NCBI RefSeq assembly: GCF_900113035.1
Contig: NZ_FONX01000013.1
Location: 1-36,632, forward strand
Reading direction: 5' to 3'
Source of the DNA: Paracidovorax wautersii
Lineage (GTDB): Bacteria > Pseudomonadota > Gammaproteobacteria > Burkholderiales > Burkholderiaceae_C
Length of the DNA stretch: 36,632 nt
The translations under genes were made by a program, and so were the position numbers. Of this stretch, positions 1 to 7,634 are shown piece after piece; positions within the stretch are counted from its first letter, which is position 1, and every line of letters begins with the position of its first letter. The notes under the pieces were generated by a model, which did not search any database, was not told the origin of the DNA, and was given only the letters and a program-made list of their open reading frames with translations.

Positions 1-24
1 TTGAACTGCCCCCCAGAAGTTGGA
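1..24. repeat. IS left terminal inverted repeat
   Basis: This 24-base end matches the reverse complement of 1419-1442 at 23 of 24 positions; the single difference is C versus A at the ninth base. It lies 18 bases beyond the orfB stop codon and is the transposase-distal end. Confidence 0.92.
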
Positions 25-42
25 CGGTCACGATTCCGCCGA

Positions 43-873
43 TCAGGCGGAGCTTCTCAATCGGTACCCCACCGGACTGAGCCCCTGCAGCCCGAGCTTG
101 ATGCGCTCGTGGTTGTAGTAGTTGACGTAATCATGCACGCCCGCTTCGAGCGCATCAACGCTGTCGGGCCTTTCGAGATGGAAATACTCGGCCTTCAGAG
201 TGCCGAAGAAGCTTTCAATTGCCGCGTTGTCGAGGCAGTTGCCTTTGCGGCTCATGCTTTGCTTGACTCCGCGTCGCGCGAGCATTGCTCGGTAGGGCTG
301 CATCTTGTAGTGCCAGCCTTGGTCGGAGTGCACGATCAGGTTGGTGACGCAACTGGCCCGTGAGAGCGCGGCTTCAAGCATGCTGGAAACCATCTCGAAG
401 ACCGGACGCCTTGCCATGCGGTACGCGACGATCTCGCCGTTGTACAGGTCCATACAGGCCGACAGGTAGAGCTTGTGGCCGCTCACATTGAACTCGGTGA
501 CATCGGTCGCCCACTTCTGGTTCGGGGCGGTCGCACAGAAGTCGCGCTGCAGAACGTTGGGCACGTGCTCATCGCTCATGCCCGGAACATGCCGAGATCT
601 CTTCTTCGCCCGAATCAACGCGCGCAGCCCCATCTTCTGCATCAGACGCTGCACGCACTTGTGGTTGACCGGTTCTGCCATTGAATTGCACAGCACCGCA
701 GTGATGCGTCGGTATCCGTAGCGGCCCTTGTGCTCGTCGTAAATGGTGCGGATTCTGGCTTCCACTGCGCGTTGCTGGTCGGCGTGCTGGGTCGCCTGGC
801 ATTGGTAGTAGAACGTGCTGCGCGGCAGGCCCGCTATGTGCAACAGGTCCGCCAACTTATGGTCATGCCTCAA
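43..873 (-). CDS. IS3-family transposase OrfB (DDE catalytic subunit)
   Basis: Catalytic half of the IS transposase, 276 aa if started at the ATG at 873. An HTH_21-like N-terminal part (about 30-90) is followed by an rve integrase core. The catalytic triad is visible as D124 (ATDVTEF), D184 (VHSDQGW) and E220 (IESFFGTLKAE), giving the DD(35)E spacing of the family. The frame stays open upstream of 873 and lies in -1 phase relative to orfA, so the active product is expected to be an OrfAB fusion made by ribosomal slippage at the A7 run (936-942). The free OrfB start at 873 may be unimportant. No disabling mutation is seen. Confidence 0.93.
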   Translation of the reverse strand: MRHDHKLADLLHIAGLPRSTFYYQCQATQHADQQRAVEARIRTIYDEHKGRYGYRRITAVLCNSMAEPVNHKCVQRLMQKMGLRALIRAKKRSRHVPGMSDEHVPNVLQRDFCATAPNQKWATDVTEFNVSGHKLYLSACMDLYNGEIVAYRMARRPVFEMVSSMLEAALSRASCVTNLIVHSDQGWHYKMQPYRAMLARRGVKQSMSRKGNCLDNAAIESFFGTLKAEYFHLERPDSVDALEAGVHDYVNYYNHERIKLGLQGLSPVGYRLRSSA

Positions 874-881
874 CCCGGCAA

Positions 882-1400
882 TCAGGCGCGCTTTGTCGGC
901 GCAGCTGACCTCTTCGACCGAATTAAGGCCTGCAATTTTTTTAGGTACGCGACCTCCGCGCGCAGTCGTTCGTTCTCTTCCCGCAAGGTTCTCTCCGCAT
1001 CGGCAACGACCGTGCTCGACGGTGCTGCAGAGCGCCGTTCTGGCTTCATCTTGGGCTGCTCTTCTTTCCCCCTCTCGCGCGCTTGCCAGCGGCCTTGATC
1101 GAGATTGCGTCGCCAGACCACGACCTGGTTTGGATTGCGAATGTCATAGATCGCCGCGACCTGACGGCTGGAAAGCTGCTCGCGATCCTGATGAGCCAGC
1201 ACCTGCAGCTTGAACTGCGCACTGTACGCGCTGCGCTTGGGGCTCAAGCCGTCGATGCCGTGGAGACGGTAATGGCTCACCCAAGTGCGGATCTTCTCCT
1301 CGGGAACCGACCACCGCCGAGCCAAAAGCTTCGCGCCGCCTTCGCCTTCCAAGAAGCTCTGGACAACTTCCAGCTTGAACTCCACTTCGTACCTCTTCAT
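882..1400 (-). CDS. IS3-family transposase OrfA (DNA-binding subunit)
   Basis: 172-aa product with an N-terminal helix-turn-helix domain (about 1-55, MKRYEVEFKLEVVQSFLEG) and a second HTH-like part (about 60-105). A C-terminal leucine-zipper-like helix (about 138-158, LREENERLRAEVAYLKKLQ) is typical of IS150-type OrfA and probably supports multimerisation and terminal-repeat binding. AAGGGG four bases before the ATG at 1400 is a good ribosome binding site. The A7 slippery run lies in its last third; after it, normal decoding adds a short tail and stops at 882, whereas -1 slippage enters orfB. Confidence 0.92.
   Translation of the reverse strand: MKRYEVEFKLEVVQSFLEGEGGAKLLARRWSVPEEKIRTWVSHYRLHGIDGLSPKRSAYSAQFKLQVLAHQDREQLSSRQVAAIYDIRNPNQVVVWRRNLDQGRWQARERGKEEQPKMKPERRSAAPSSTVVADAERTLREENERLRAEVAYLKKLQALIRSKRSAAPTKRA
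936..942 (-). other. Programmed -1 frameshift site (A7 run)
   Basis: On the minus strand the sequence reads CTA AAA AAA TTG in the orfA frame. Slipping back one base on A-AAA-AAA continues in the orfB frame through an open stretch of about 20 codons to the orfB ATG at 873. IS3-family elements use this arrangement to make OrfAB transposase. Slippage itself is inferred, not shown. Confidence 0.8.
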
Positions 1401-1418
1401 GAAACCCCTTGAAGTTCA

Positions 1419-1442
1419 TCCAACTTCTGGGGGTCAGTTCAA
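1419..1442. repeat. IS right terminal inverted repeat
   Basis: Reverse-complement partner of bases 1-24 with one mismatch. It is the transposase-proximal end; orfA begins 18 bases inside it, so the IS promoter must overlap or sit very close to this repeat. Confidence 0.92.
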
Positions 1443-1454
1443 ACCCGGGGCGAT

Positions 1455-1700
1455 TCAGGTATGAGCATTGATGGTTACTGGGGGCTCGACACCTGCTGGC
1501 ACTGGCAACGGAGCAACAACGAGTTCCAGCACCGCAATGGTCCTCTGTAGCTCCGCCTCACGCCGGACCAATTTGGCTTGATGGTCGCGGACATGCTGTA
1601 GCTCGCCACGCAGCGCCGCCACCTCATTGAGAAGCCACTTGGCTCCGGGAGAAGTGCGACGCCGTTGGACGACGGTATCGGTTCGATGTGTGTTGCTCAT
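1455..1700 (-). CDS. Small hypothetical coiled-coil protein next to the IS
   Basis: I do not recognise this gene. From the ATG at 1700 it encodes 81 aa: a basic N-terminus (about 1-20), then a charged helix with Leu/Ala/Glu periodicity (about 22-60, containing LLNEVAALRGELQHVRDHQ) that should form a coiled coil, and a Pro/Val tail. The stop codon lies 13 bases outside the IS end, so the IS did not create this C-terminus. In-frame ATGs also exist at 1712 and 1775. A GGAGG ends 13 bases before 1700, only one base before 1712, and an AGAGG precedes 1775, so the start is uncertain. The 1690-1790 DNA is clearly AT-richer than the rest of the window, suggesting acquired DNA. Confidence 0.45.
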   Translation of the reverse strand: MSNTHRTDTVVQRRRTSPGAKWLLNEVAALRGELQHVRDHQAKLVRREAELQRTIAVLELVVAPLPVPAGVEPPVTINAHT

Positions 1701-1718
1701 GGAGGTCTTCATACCTCC
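1701..1718 (-). promoter_or_regulatory. Perfect hairpin over the Shine-Dalgarno of the small ORF
   Basis: GGAGGT-ATGAAG-ACCTCC: a six-base-pair perfect stem with a six-base loop. The left arm is the only strong Shine-Dalgarno for the small ORF, the loop holds an in-frame ATG, and the right arm abuts the next ATG. In RNA the hairpin would hide the ribosome binding site. A regulatory function is inferred. Confidence 0.45.
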
Positions 1719-1874
1719 GTAAAGCGAACAGAAATGCTCAAAAAATAAGCAAAAGGCCCCGCAGAGCAGTTTCATCGACCTCTTGGGCCATCAGCTAGAT
1801 AACACCCTTTGGTGTGCGCCGAGTTTGCCTCGCGCCGGGCCTGCCTGCCGCACCGGCAGACGGGCCCCTCAGGC

Positions 1875-3476
1875 TCAATGGCGGAAGTGGCGCACGCCGC
1901 TGAACACCATGGCCACGCCGCGCTCGTCGGCGGCGTCGATCACTTCCTGGTCGCGTATGGAGCCGCCGGGCTGGATCACGCAGGTCGCGCCGGCATCCAC
2001 CACCACGTCCAGGCCGTCGCGGAACGGGAAGAAGGCATCGCTCGCCACGGCCGTGCCCTGCAGCGAGAGCTTGGCGTGCTCGGCCTTGATGCTGGCGATG
2101 CGGGCGGAATCGAGGCGGCTCATCTGGCCGGCGCCCACGCCCATGGTCATGCCGCCCTTGCAGAAGACGATGGCGTTGCTCTTGACGTACTTGGCGACCT
2201 TCCAGGCGAAGAGCAGGTCTTCCAGTTCCTGGGGCGTGGGCTGCTTCCTGGTGACCACCTTCAGGTCGGCCAGGGCCAGCTCATGGTTGTCGGCCGACTG
2301 CAGCAGCATGCCGGAGCCGATGCGCTTGGCGTCCATGGCGTTGCGGCCGCGGCTCCAGGCCGAGTCACCGGCTTGTTCGGGCAGCGCGATCTTGAGCAGG
2401 CGCACATTGGCCTTGGGGCGGAAGATCTCCAGCGCCTCGGGCGTGAAGGCGGGCGCCATCAGCACTTCGACGAACTGCTTGACCACGTGCTGCGCGGCAG
2501 CCGCGTCCACCGGGCGGTTGAAGGCGATGATGCCGCCGAAGGCGCTGGTGGGGTCGGTCTGGAAGGCCTTGCCGTAGGCTTCGGCCACGTCGGCGCCCAC
2601 GGCCACGCCGCAGGGGTTGGCGTGCTTGACGATCACGCAGGCCGGCACGTCGAAGCTCTTGACGCATTCCCAGGCGGCGTCGGCGTCGGCGATGTTGTTG
2701 TACGAAAGCTCCTTGCCCTGCAGCTGCTCGCCCGTGACGATGGAGCCGGGTGCGGGGTGGAGGTCGCGGTAGAGCGCCGCCTGCTGGTGGCTGTTCTCGC
2801 CGTAGCGCAGGTCCTGCACCTTGACGAACTGGCCGTTGCTCTGGCCGGGGAACTGGCTGCGCTCGGGCACGTAAGCCTCGGACAGCTTCTCGGCCTCGAA
2901 GGTGACGGAAGAGAGGTAGTCGCTGATCGCGCCGTCGTACTGCGCGATGCGGTTGAACGCGGCCACCGACAGCGCGAAGCGCAGCTTGTCGGACAGCTTG
3001 CCGGCGGCCTTGAGCTCGCCCAGCACGGCTTCGTACTGGTCGGCCGAGGTGACCACGCCCACGTCCTGCCAGTTCTTGGCGGCGCTGCGCACCATGGCCG
3101 GGCCGCCGATGTCGATGTTCTCGATCGCGTCGGCCAGCGTGCAGCCGGGCTTGGCCACGGTCGCCTCGAACGGGTAGAGGTTGACCACCAGCAGGTCGAT
3201 GGTGTCGATGCCGTGTTCCTTCAGCGCGGCCATGTGCGCGGGCAGGTCGCGGCGGGCCAGCAGGCCGCCATGCACCTTGGGGTGCAGCGTCTTGACGCGG
3301 CCGTCGAGCATTTCGGGGAACTGGGTGACCTCGGCCACCTCGGTGACGGGCAGGCCCTTGTCGGCCAGCAGCTTGGCGGTGCCGCCGGTGGACAGCAGGC
3401 GGATGCCGAGGGCATGCAGCGCCTGCGCGAATTCGACGATGCCGGTCTTGTCGGAGACGGAAAGTAGTGCGTTCAT
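1875..3476 (-). CDS. purH: Bifunctional AICAR formyltransferase / IMP cyclohydrolase PurH
   Basis: Catalyses the last two steps of de novo IMP synthesis: formylation of AICAR with 10-formyl-THF, then ring closure to IMP, in the cytoplasm. The 533-aa product has the usual length. The N-terminal MGS-like IMP cyclohydrolase domain shows LLSVSDKTG (4-12), STGGTAK (29-35) and [11 protein letters not shown] (61-71). The C-terminal AICARFT domain contains the K284-H285 pair in [10 protein letters not shown], matching the catalytic Lys-His of the family. The start at 3476 was chosen because [12 protein letters not shown] is the conserved N-terminus; the frame extends upstream without similarity. It is the third gene of dusB-fis-purH, 105 bases after fis. 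Confidence 0.97.
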   Translation of the reverse strand: MNALLSVSDKTGIVEFAQALHALGIRLLSTGGTAKLLADKGLPVTEVAEVTQFPEMLDGRVKTLHPKVHGGLLARRDLPAHMAALKEHGIDTIDLLVVNLYPFEATVAKPGCTLADAIENIDIGGPAMVRSAAKNWQDVGVVTSADQYEAVLGELKAAGKLSDKLRFALSVAAFNRIAQYDGAISDYLSSVTFEAEKLSEAYVPERSQFPGQSNGQFVKVQDLRYGENSHQQAALYRDLHPAPGSIVTGEQLQGKELSYNNIADADAAWECVKSFDVPACVIVKHANPCGVAVGADVAEAYGKAFQTDPTSAFGGIIAFNRPVDAAAAQHVVKQFVEVLMAPAFTPEALEIFRPKANVRLLKIALPEQAGDSAWSRGRNAMDAKRIGSGMLLQSADNHELALADLKVVTRKQPTPQELEDLLFAWKVAKYVKSNAIVFCKGGMTMGVGAGQMSRLDSARIASIKAEHAKLSLQGTAVASDAFFPFRDGLDVVVDAGATCVIQPGGSIRDQEVIDAADERGVAMVFSGVRHFRH

Positions 3477-3581
3477 GGGTTCAGGGGGGGCGGTTCTTGA
3501 TGGCAATGGAATCGGTCGCCAGCGCAGGCAGATCAAGCGCAGGCAGCTATGTTTTCAGGAGCAAACGCTTTCACCGGAGCC

Positions 3582-3815
3582 TCAGAGCAGCTTGTGCTCC
3601 ACCAGCTTCTTGCGCAGCGTGTTGCGGTTCAGCCCCAGCCATTCGGCGGCGCGGGACTGGTTGTTGTCGGCATGGCTCATCACCACTTCCAGCAGCGGTT
3701 TTTCGACCAGGCGCACCAGCATGTCGTACATGCCGTCGGGCGTTTCGCCCCCCAGGTCGCGAAAGTAGCCCTGCAGGCTCTCGCGCACGCATTCCTCAAT
3801 ATGTTGCTTGCTCAT
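3582..3815 (-). CDS. fis: Fis-family nucleoid-associated DNA-binding protein
   Basis: 77-aa Fis homologue: a small homodimeric DNA-bending protein that shapes the nucleoid and regulates growth-rate-dependent genes. The C-terminal helix-turn-helix (about 50-73, containing NNQSRAAEWLGLNRNTLRKKL) is strongly Fis/NtrC-like. The N-terminal beta-hairpin arm is shorter than in E. coli Fis (98 aa), as usual for betaproteobacteria. The start at 3815 overlaps the end of dusB by 20 bases, indicating translational coupling; dusB-fis linkage is classic in proteobacteria, and dusB-fis-purH also occurs in Pseudomonas. Confidence 0.95.
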   Translation of the reverse strand: MSKQHIEECVRESLQGYFRDLGGETPDGMYDMLVRLVEKPLLEVVMSHADNNQSRAAEWLGLNRNTLRKKLVEHKLL

Positions 3816-4857
3816 CCGTCCGTTCTCTCGGCTCCGTGTCGGCACCGGCGTCGGCGTCGGCCGGGGGCAGCCGGTCCATCGAGGCGCCCAGCGCGTCGAA
3901 GTAATCGGCCACCGCCTGCCACTGCGCCGCGCAGTCCTCGATGGTGTTGATGTGTTGTCTGAAGGCCTCGCCGCCGGGCAGCGCCCGCACGTACCAGGCG
4001 ATGTGCTTGCGCGCGCTGCGCACGCCCGTCGCCTCGCCGTAGAGGCCGTAGTGGTCCTGCAGGTGGTCCAGCAGCAGGCGGCGCACCTCGGCCACCAGCG
4101 GCGGGGCCAGGTGCTCGCCCGTGGCGAGGTAGTGGCCGATCTCGCGGAAGATCCACGGCCGGCCCTGCGCCGCGCGGCCGACCATGATCGCGTCGGCCCC
4201 CGTGGCGGCGAGCACCGCCTGCGCCTTCTCGGGCGAGGTGATGTCGCCGTTGGCCACCACCGGCACGCGCACCGCCGCTTTCACGGCGGCGATGGTGTCG
4301 TACTCGGCATGGCCCTTGTAGCCCTGTTCGCGCGTGCGGCCGTGCACCGTGAGCATCTGGATGCCCACGCCCTCGAACGCCCGCGCGAGCTGCACGGCGT
4401 TCTTGTGCTGCTGGCACCAGCCGGTGCGCATCTTGAGCGTGACGGGCACGTTGCGCGGCGCGCAGGCATCGACCACCGCCTGCGCGATCTCGATGGCCAG
4501 CGCCTCGTTCTGCATCAGGGCGGAACCCGCCCACTTGTTGCAGACCTTCTTGGCCGGGCAGCCCATGTTGATGTCGATGATCTCGGCGCCGCGGTCGATG
4601 TTGTAGAGCGCGGCCTCGGCCATCATGGCCGCGTCGGTGCCCGCGATCTGCACGGCGATCGGGCCGGGCTCGCCCTCGTGGTTGGCCCGGCGCGAGGTCT
4701 TGAGGCTGTTCCACAAGTCCTTGCGCGAGGTCACCATCTCGCTGACCGCGTAGCCCGCCCCCAGCGCCTTGCACAGCTGGCGGAAAGGCCGGTCCGTCAC
4801 GCCCGCCATGGGCGCGACGAACAGACGATTCGCCAAGGGAATATGGCCGATGTGCAT
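3796..4857 (-). CDS. dusB: tRNA-dihydrouridine synthase DusB
   Basis: 353-aa flavoenzyme that reduces uridine to dihydrouridine in tRNA D-loops. The TIM-barrel FMN-binding domain opens with LANRLFVAPMAGVTDRPFR (8-26). The catalytic cysteine is C100 in NMGCPAKKV, with downstream LKMRTGW, TVHGRTREQGYKG and VVANGDI motifs for FMN and substrate contact. The start at 4857 (MHIGHIPLANR) follows family alignment. It is the first gene of the operon with fis and purH. A possible -10 element (TACAAT on the minus strand, 4906-4911) lies about 50 bases upstream without a convincing -35. Confidence 0.96.
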   Translation of the reverse strand: MHIGHIPLANRLFVAPMAGVTDRPFRQLCKALGAGYAVSEMVTSRKDLWNSLKTSRRANHEGEPGPIAVQIAGTDAAMMAEAALYNIDRGAEIIDINMGCPAKKVCNKWAGSALMQNEALAIEIAQAVVDACAPRNVPVTLKMRTGWCQQHKNAVQLARAFEGVGIQMLTVHGRTREQGYKGHAEYDTIAAVKAAVRVPVVANGDITSPEKAQAVLAATGADAIMVGRAAQGRPWIFREIGHYLATGEHLAPPLVAEVRRLLLDHLQDHYGLYGEATGVRSARKHIAWYVRALPGGEAFRQHINTIEDCAAQWQAVADYFDALGASMDRLPPADADAGADTEPRERTDEQATY

Positions 4858-5033
4858 GGGGGCGGGGGGATGGGGAGGGCAGCGCGTGCTGAAAAAGGAG
4901 GCAAGATTGTAGCCGCCCGCCATTTCGGCCGATGGCGGGGCCGGCCGGAGCCCGCCGCACCAGGGCCCACCGCCGGACGGCGCGCCGGGCTACACGGCGC
5001 GGCCAGAGCCCCCGCCTACACTCGGCGGCACTT

Positions 5034-5516
5034 ATGGAAATCTGGATGAACCATCTCATGGACGTGCTGGCCCTGCCCCAGTTCGGCCTGAGCACCGTCT
5101 TCGTGGTGTCGTTCATATCGGCCACGCTCCTGCCGCTGGGCTCGGAGCCGGCCGTCTTCGGCCTCATCAAGATCAACCCCGAACTCTTCTGGCCCGCCGT
5201 GCTGGTGGCCACCGCCGGCAACACGCTGGGCGGCGCGCTCAGCTGGTGGATGGGCCTGGGCGCGCACAAGGCGGTGGACAAGGCCCGCGGCTTCCACAAG
5301 GAGCCCCGCGCGCTGAAGTGGCTGGAGCGCTTCGGCCCCAAGGCCTGCCTGCTGAGCTGGCTGCCCGTGGTGGGCGACCCGCTCTGCGCCGTGGCGGGCT
5401 GGCTCAAGCTGCCGTTCTGGCCCTGCCTGGCCTACATGGCGGTGGGCAAGTTCGCGCGCTATCTGGTGATGACGGCCGGCCTGCTCTATCTCTGGCCCGG
5501 CGCCGTGGCGCACTGA
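5034..5516 (+). CDS. YqaA-family inner-membrane protein (DedA-like)
   Basis: 160-aa integral membrane protein. Hydrophobic segments lie at about 14-35, 50-72, 103-120 and 130-155, and the central motif SWWMGLG with LSWLPVVGDPLC is characteristic of YqaA, a small relative of DedA/SNARE-associated proteins. DedA proteins are linked to undecaprenyl-phosphate or lipid recycling and membrane homeostasis; the exact role of YqaA is not known to me. The start at 5034 fits the family N-terminus; an ATG at 5046 is possible. No Shine-Dalgarno is present, and a TACACT hexamer 12 bases upstream could give an almost leaderless mRNA. It is divergent from dusB. Confidence 0.85.
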   Translation: MEIWMNHLMDVLALPQFGLSTVFVVSFISATLLPLGSEPAVFGLIKINPELFWPAVLVATAGNTLGGALSWWMGLGAHKAVDKARGFHKEPRALKWLERFGPKACLLSWLPVVGDPLCAVAGWLKLPFWPCLAYMAVGKFARYLVMTAGLLYLWPGAVAH

Positions 5517-5601
5517 TCGCCTGGCCTAGGACTCCGCAGGATGCTATCGAATCAATAGCAATAAGCGCTTGATTCTCAAGCGTTTCACGGCTTTTTCCCA
5601 T

Positions 5602-5635
5602 AAAAAAGGGCGGCCCGCCCTGCCGGCGGCCGCCC
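5602..5635 (-). terminator. Rho-independent terminator of the porin gene
   Basis: On the minus strand GGGCGGCC pairs with GGCCGCCC (5628-5635 and 5608-5615) around a 12-base loop, followed by six T (5607-5602). It lies 24 bases after the porin stop codon. Confidence 0.85.
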
Positions 5636-5659
5636 CTTCGCGCCGGCACCCGGTGCCGG

Positions 5660-7015
5660 TCAGAACTCGGTGTGCAGCCGCACCGAGCCCACGTTCACCG
5701 GCCCGCGGTCGGCGTTGTAGGCCGGGTTGCGGATGTACTGCCAGTCGAACGTCAGCCACGCTGCCTTGGCCAGCTTGATGTTGTAGAAGGTCTCGTAGAT
5801 CATCTCGGGCCGGTAGTTCAGGCGCCCGTCGCCGATGAAGAAGCCCACGCCGCCGGCTTCCAGATAGCGGCGATGCACGCTGGAAAGGCCGTTGCGCGCG
5901 AAGGCCACGCCCAGGGTGTCGTCCGCACGGCCCCAGGAGCCGCCCTTGACCAGCACGCCGCCCGAAAGCGAGCGCTCGATCTCGGTGAAGGCATAGGTCT
6001 CGGTCTTGCCGTCGGCGCGGCTGGCGCGCAGAAAGAGGCCCACGTCGTCGTTCACGGCCTGCTCGATGTTGATGCCGAAGCCGCTCTTGCCCTGCACGTC
6101 GGTGCGCACGGCGTTGATGTCCGGCGTCGTGCCCGTGCGTGCGGCGAGGTTCAGCGCGTCCTGGAAGCGCGACATGCGCGTCCGGTTGTGGAAGGCCAGC
6201 AGCCGCACCGTGCCCGGCTGGCCGCCGAGCGTGTGCGAATGCTCCAGCTCGATCTGGTCGCCGTAGTGGCTGAAGATGTCGCGGTCCAGCTGCTGCTGGT
6301 TGGGCAGCTTGGGCTGGATGAAGCGGCCCACGCGCAGGGCCCAGTCGTCGTGGTACCACTCCAGCGCCGCGCCCCAGGTGTAGCCCCGCGCATCCGCCGC
6401 GAAGTCGTAGGAGCCGTGCGTCATGATCGACCAGTTCAGGAACTGGGTGCGCGGATCGTGGCTATAGGTGTTGGCGTCGAAGATGTCGGTCACCGACAGG
6501 TTGCCCGCCGTCAGCACCCAGCGGCGCTTGTCCACCATGCCGGCCAGCTGGTTGGGGCCGGATTCGACCGCTTCCTGCTCGCCGCCCATGCCCCAGGTCT
6601 GGCGCAGGAAGAGGCGCGCCCGGTAGAACTTGAGCTCGGGCCCGGAGGTGCGCGCCATCTCGCCGTTGGTGAGGCCGCCCAGGCCCGTGAGGTTGGACAG
6701 CGGCACGCCCTGCGCCGCCTCGGGGTTGAAGTAGAGCTCCCCGCCCGTCCACGGCCGCCAGCCCAGGAAGGCCGTCGCCGTGAAGGAATAGCTGCGCTCC
6801 TTGTCCACCGTCAGGCTGTTGGGCCCGGAATACGCGGCGGAAAACGACGGCTTGCGCTGCCAGACGTAGGTGGACTGGAACTTGGCATTCCAGTTCTCCG
6901 TCTCCACCGTTTCGGCAGCCTGTGCCTGGGCCAGTACGGGGACGAGCGCGGCAGCCAGCACCGCCACGCCCTGCAAGCGCGCCAGCGGGCGCGCCATGAA
7001 ACCATTCAAACGCAT
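5660..7015 (-). CDS. OprB-type carbohydrate-selective outer-membrane porin
   Basis: 451-aa outer-membrane beta-barrel. A Sec signal peptide (about 1-33, ending AQA) is followed by a mature protein with alternating aromatic strands, the FNPEAAQGVPLSN and KFYRARLFLRQTWG motifs of the OprB family, and a C-terminal phenylalanine typical of BAM-assembled proteins. OprB porins admit glucose and other sugars. The start at 7015 was chosen because AGGAG lies five bases upstream; an ATG at 7045 lacks this. gcd (periplasmic glucose oxidation) lies 619 bases upstream on the same strand, so glucose is a likely substrate. Substrate specificity is inferred from family and context. Confidence 0.88.
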   Translation of the reverse strand: MRLNGFMARPLARLQGVAVLAAALVPVLAQAQAAETVETENWNAKFQSTYVWQRKPSFSAAYSGPNSLTVDKERSYSFTATAFLGWRPWTGGELYFNPEAAQGVPLSNLTGLGGLTNGEMARTSGPELKFYRARLFLRQTWGMGGEQEAVESGPNQLAGMVDKRRWVLTAGNLSVTDIFDANTYSHDPRTQFLNWSIMTHGSYDFAADARGYTWGAALEWYHDDWALRVGRFIQPKLPNQQQLDRDIFSHYGDQIELEHSHTLGGQPGTVRLLAFHNRTRMSRFQDALNLAARTGTTPDINAVRTDVQGKSGFGINIEQAVNDDVGLFLRASRADGKTETYAFTEIERSLSGGVLVKGGSWGRADDTLGVAFARNGLSSVHRRYLEAGGVGFFIGDGRLNYRPEMIYETFYNIKLAKAAWLTFDWQYIRNPAYNADRGPVNVGSVRLHTEF

Positions 7016-7206
7016 GTGAACTCCTGGCGGGCGCAGACAGCGCATACCGCCTCAGCGAGCCACCGCCACCGCGACGGCTCTTCCATCATCGACGCCCCCG
7101 GAAACACGCCACCACCGCTGGCCTATCCCGCAAGCCCCCTAGCCCAAAGGCGGCGAATTGTAACTGGGCCAATGCAATAATTCCGCATCCCCTCCAGGAG
7201 GATAGG

Positions 7207-7221
7207 ATGACAGAACGATGA
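7207..7221 (+). other. Four-codon upstream ORF overlapping the regulator start
   Basis: ATG ACA GAA CGA TGA; the TGA overlaps the regulator ATG (ATGA). The only strong Shine-Dalgarno (AGGAGG, 7196-7201) is five bases before this mini-ORF but 16 bases before the regulator start, so the ribosome should load here and reinitiate. The frame of the regulator has a TAG at 7203-7205, so the regulator cannot start further upstream. Confidence 0.5.
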
Positions 7222-7490
7222 CAGACCCCAGCACCGCCTACCCCGACGTCACCAAGCGCCTCAAGCGCGCCCAGGGCCACCTCAAGAGCATTCTGGCCAT
7301 GCTGGATGACAAACGCGCTCCGCTGGAGATCGTCCAGCAGCTGCAGGCGGTGGAGAAAGCGGTGGCCAACGCCAAGCGCAGCCTGGTCCACGACCACATC
7401 GGCCGCAGCCTGCAAGGCGCAGCGCAACGGGGGGAGGCCGCGTCAAGCGCGGCGGTTCAGGAAATGAAGGAGCTCACCAAGTACCTGTGA
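7218..7490 (+). CDS. CsoR/RcnR/FrmR-family repressor lacking the sensor cysteine
   Basis: 90-aa all-helical DUF156 protein. The N-terminal helix VTKRLKRAQGHLKSILAMLDD (11-31), then QLQAVEKAVANAKRSLVHDH, match the DNA-binding/metal-sensing family that includes CsoR (copper), RcnR (nickel/cobalt) and FrmR (formaldehyde). These relatives use a cysteine near residue 35; here the site reads R33-A34-P35-L36, and the protein has no cysteine at all. H58 and H60 remain in the second helix. Copper or formaldehyde sensing through that cysteine is therefore not possible. It lies between the OprB porin and gcd on the opposite strand, making control of one or both plausible but unproven. Confidence 0.88.
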   Translation: MTDPSTAYPDVTKRLKRAQGHLKSILAMLDDKRAPLEIVQQLQAVEKAVANAKRSLVHDHIGRSLQGAAQRGEAASSAAVQEMKELTKYL

Positions 7491-7493
7491 GCC

Positions 7494-7591
7494 CCTGCTG
7501 CCGCAGTCCCTGCGCCTGGGCTGCGGCGGTGCCGATACGAGAGATCGAGAGACACGCAAGGCACGAGGGGCGCGGCCGGTGCGGCAGCAGG
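7494..7591. repeat. 12-bp inverted repeat between convergent gene ends
   Basis: CCTGCTGCCGCA (7494-7505) is perfectly complementary to TGCGGCAGCAGG (7580-7591), with 74 bases between. It sits between the stop codons of the CsoR-like gene and gcd. There is no T-run, so it is not a standard terminator. Confidence 0.45.
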
Positions 7592-7634
7592 CCCCGGTGG
7601 CCTGCCTCCCGCCCGTCGCGTTCGCCTTCGCCGC

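Larger units (their letters stand above)
1..1442 (-). mobile_element. Complete IS3-family (IS150-group) insertion sequence
   Basis: The element is bounded by 24-bp imperfect inverted repeats (one mismatch) and carries two overlapping-frame ORFs on the minus strand, orfA (882-1400) and orfB (43-873), as is standard for IS3-family elements. The core ends are probably 5'-TGAACTG (from base 2) and its complement (to base 1441), like IS150; the outermost T/A pair may or may not belong to the element. Both ORFs are open and the DDE triad is intact, so the copy looks functional. A target-site duplication cannot be checked because the left flank is outside the window. Confidence 0.93.

Noticed and set aside
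1809-3467. 552-codon plus-strand frame opposite purH
   Set aside because: It is the complementary-frame image of purH, dominated by Gly/Ala/Leu/His/Val without domain signals.
7120-7145. C-tract operator for the CsoR-like regulator
   Set aside because: A CCCCCTA stretch is present, but without the paired half-site expected for CsoR/RcnR-type operators in GC-rich DNA it could be chance.
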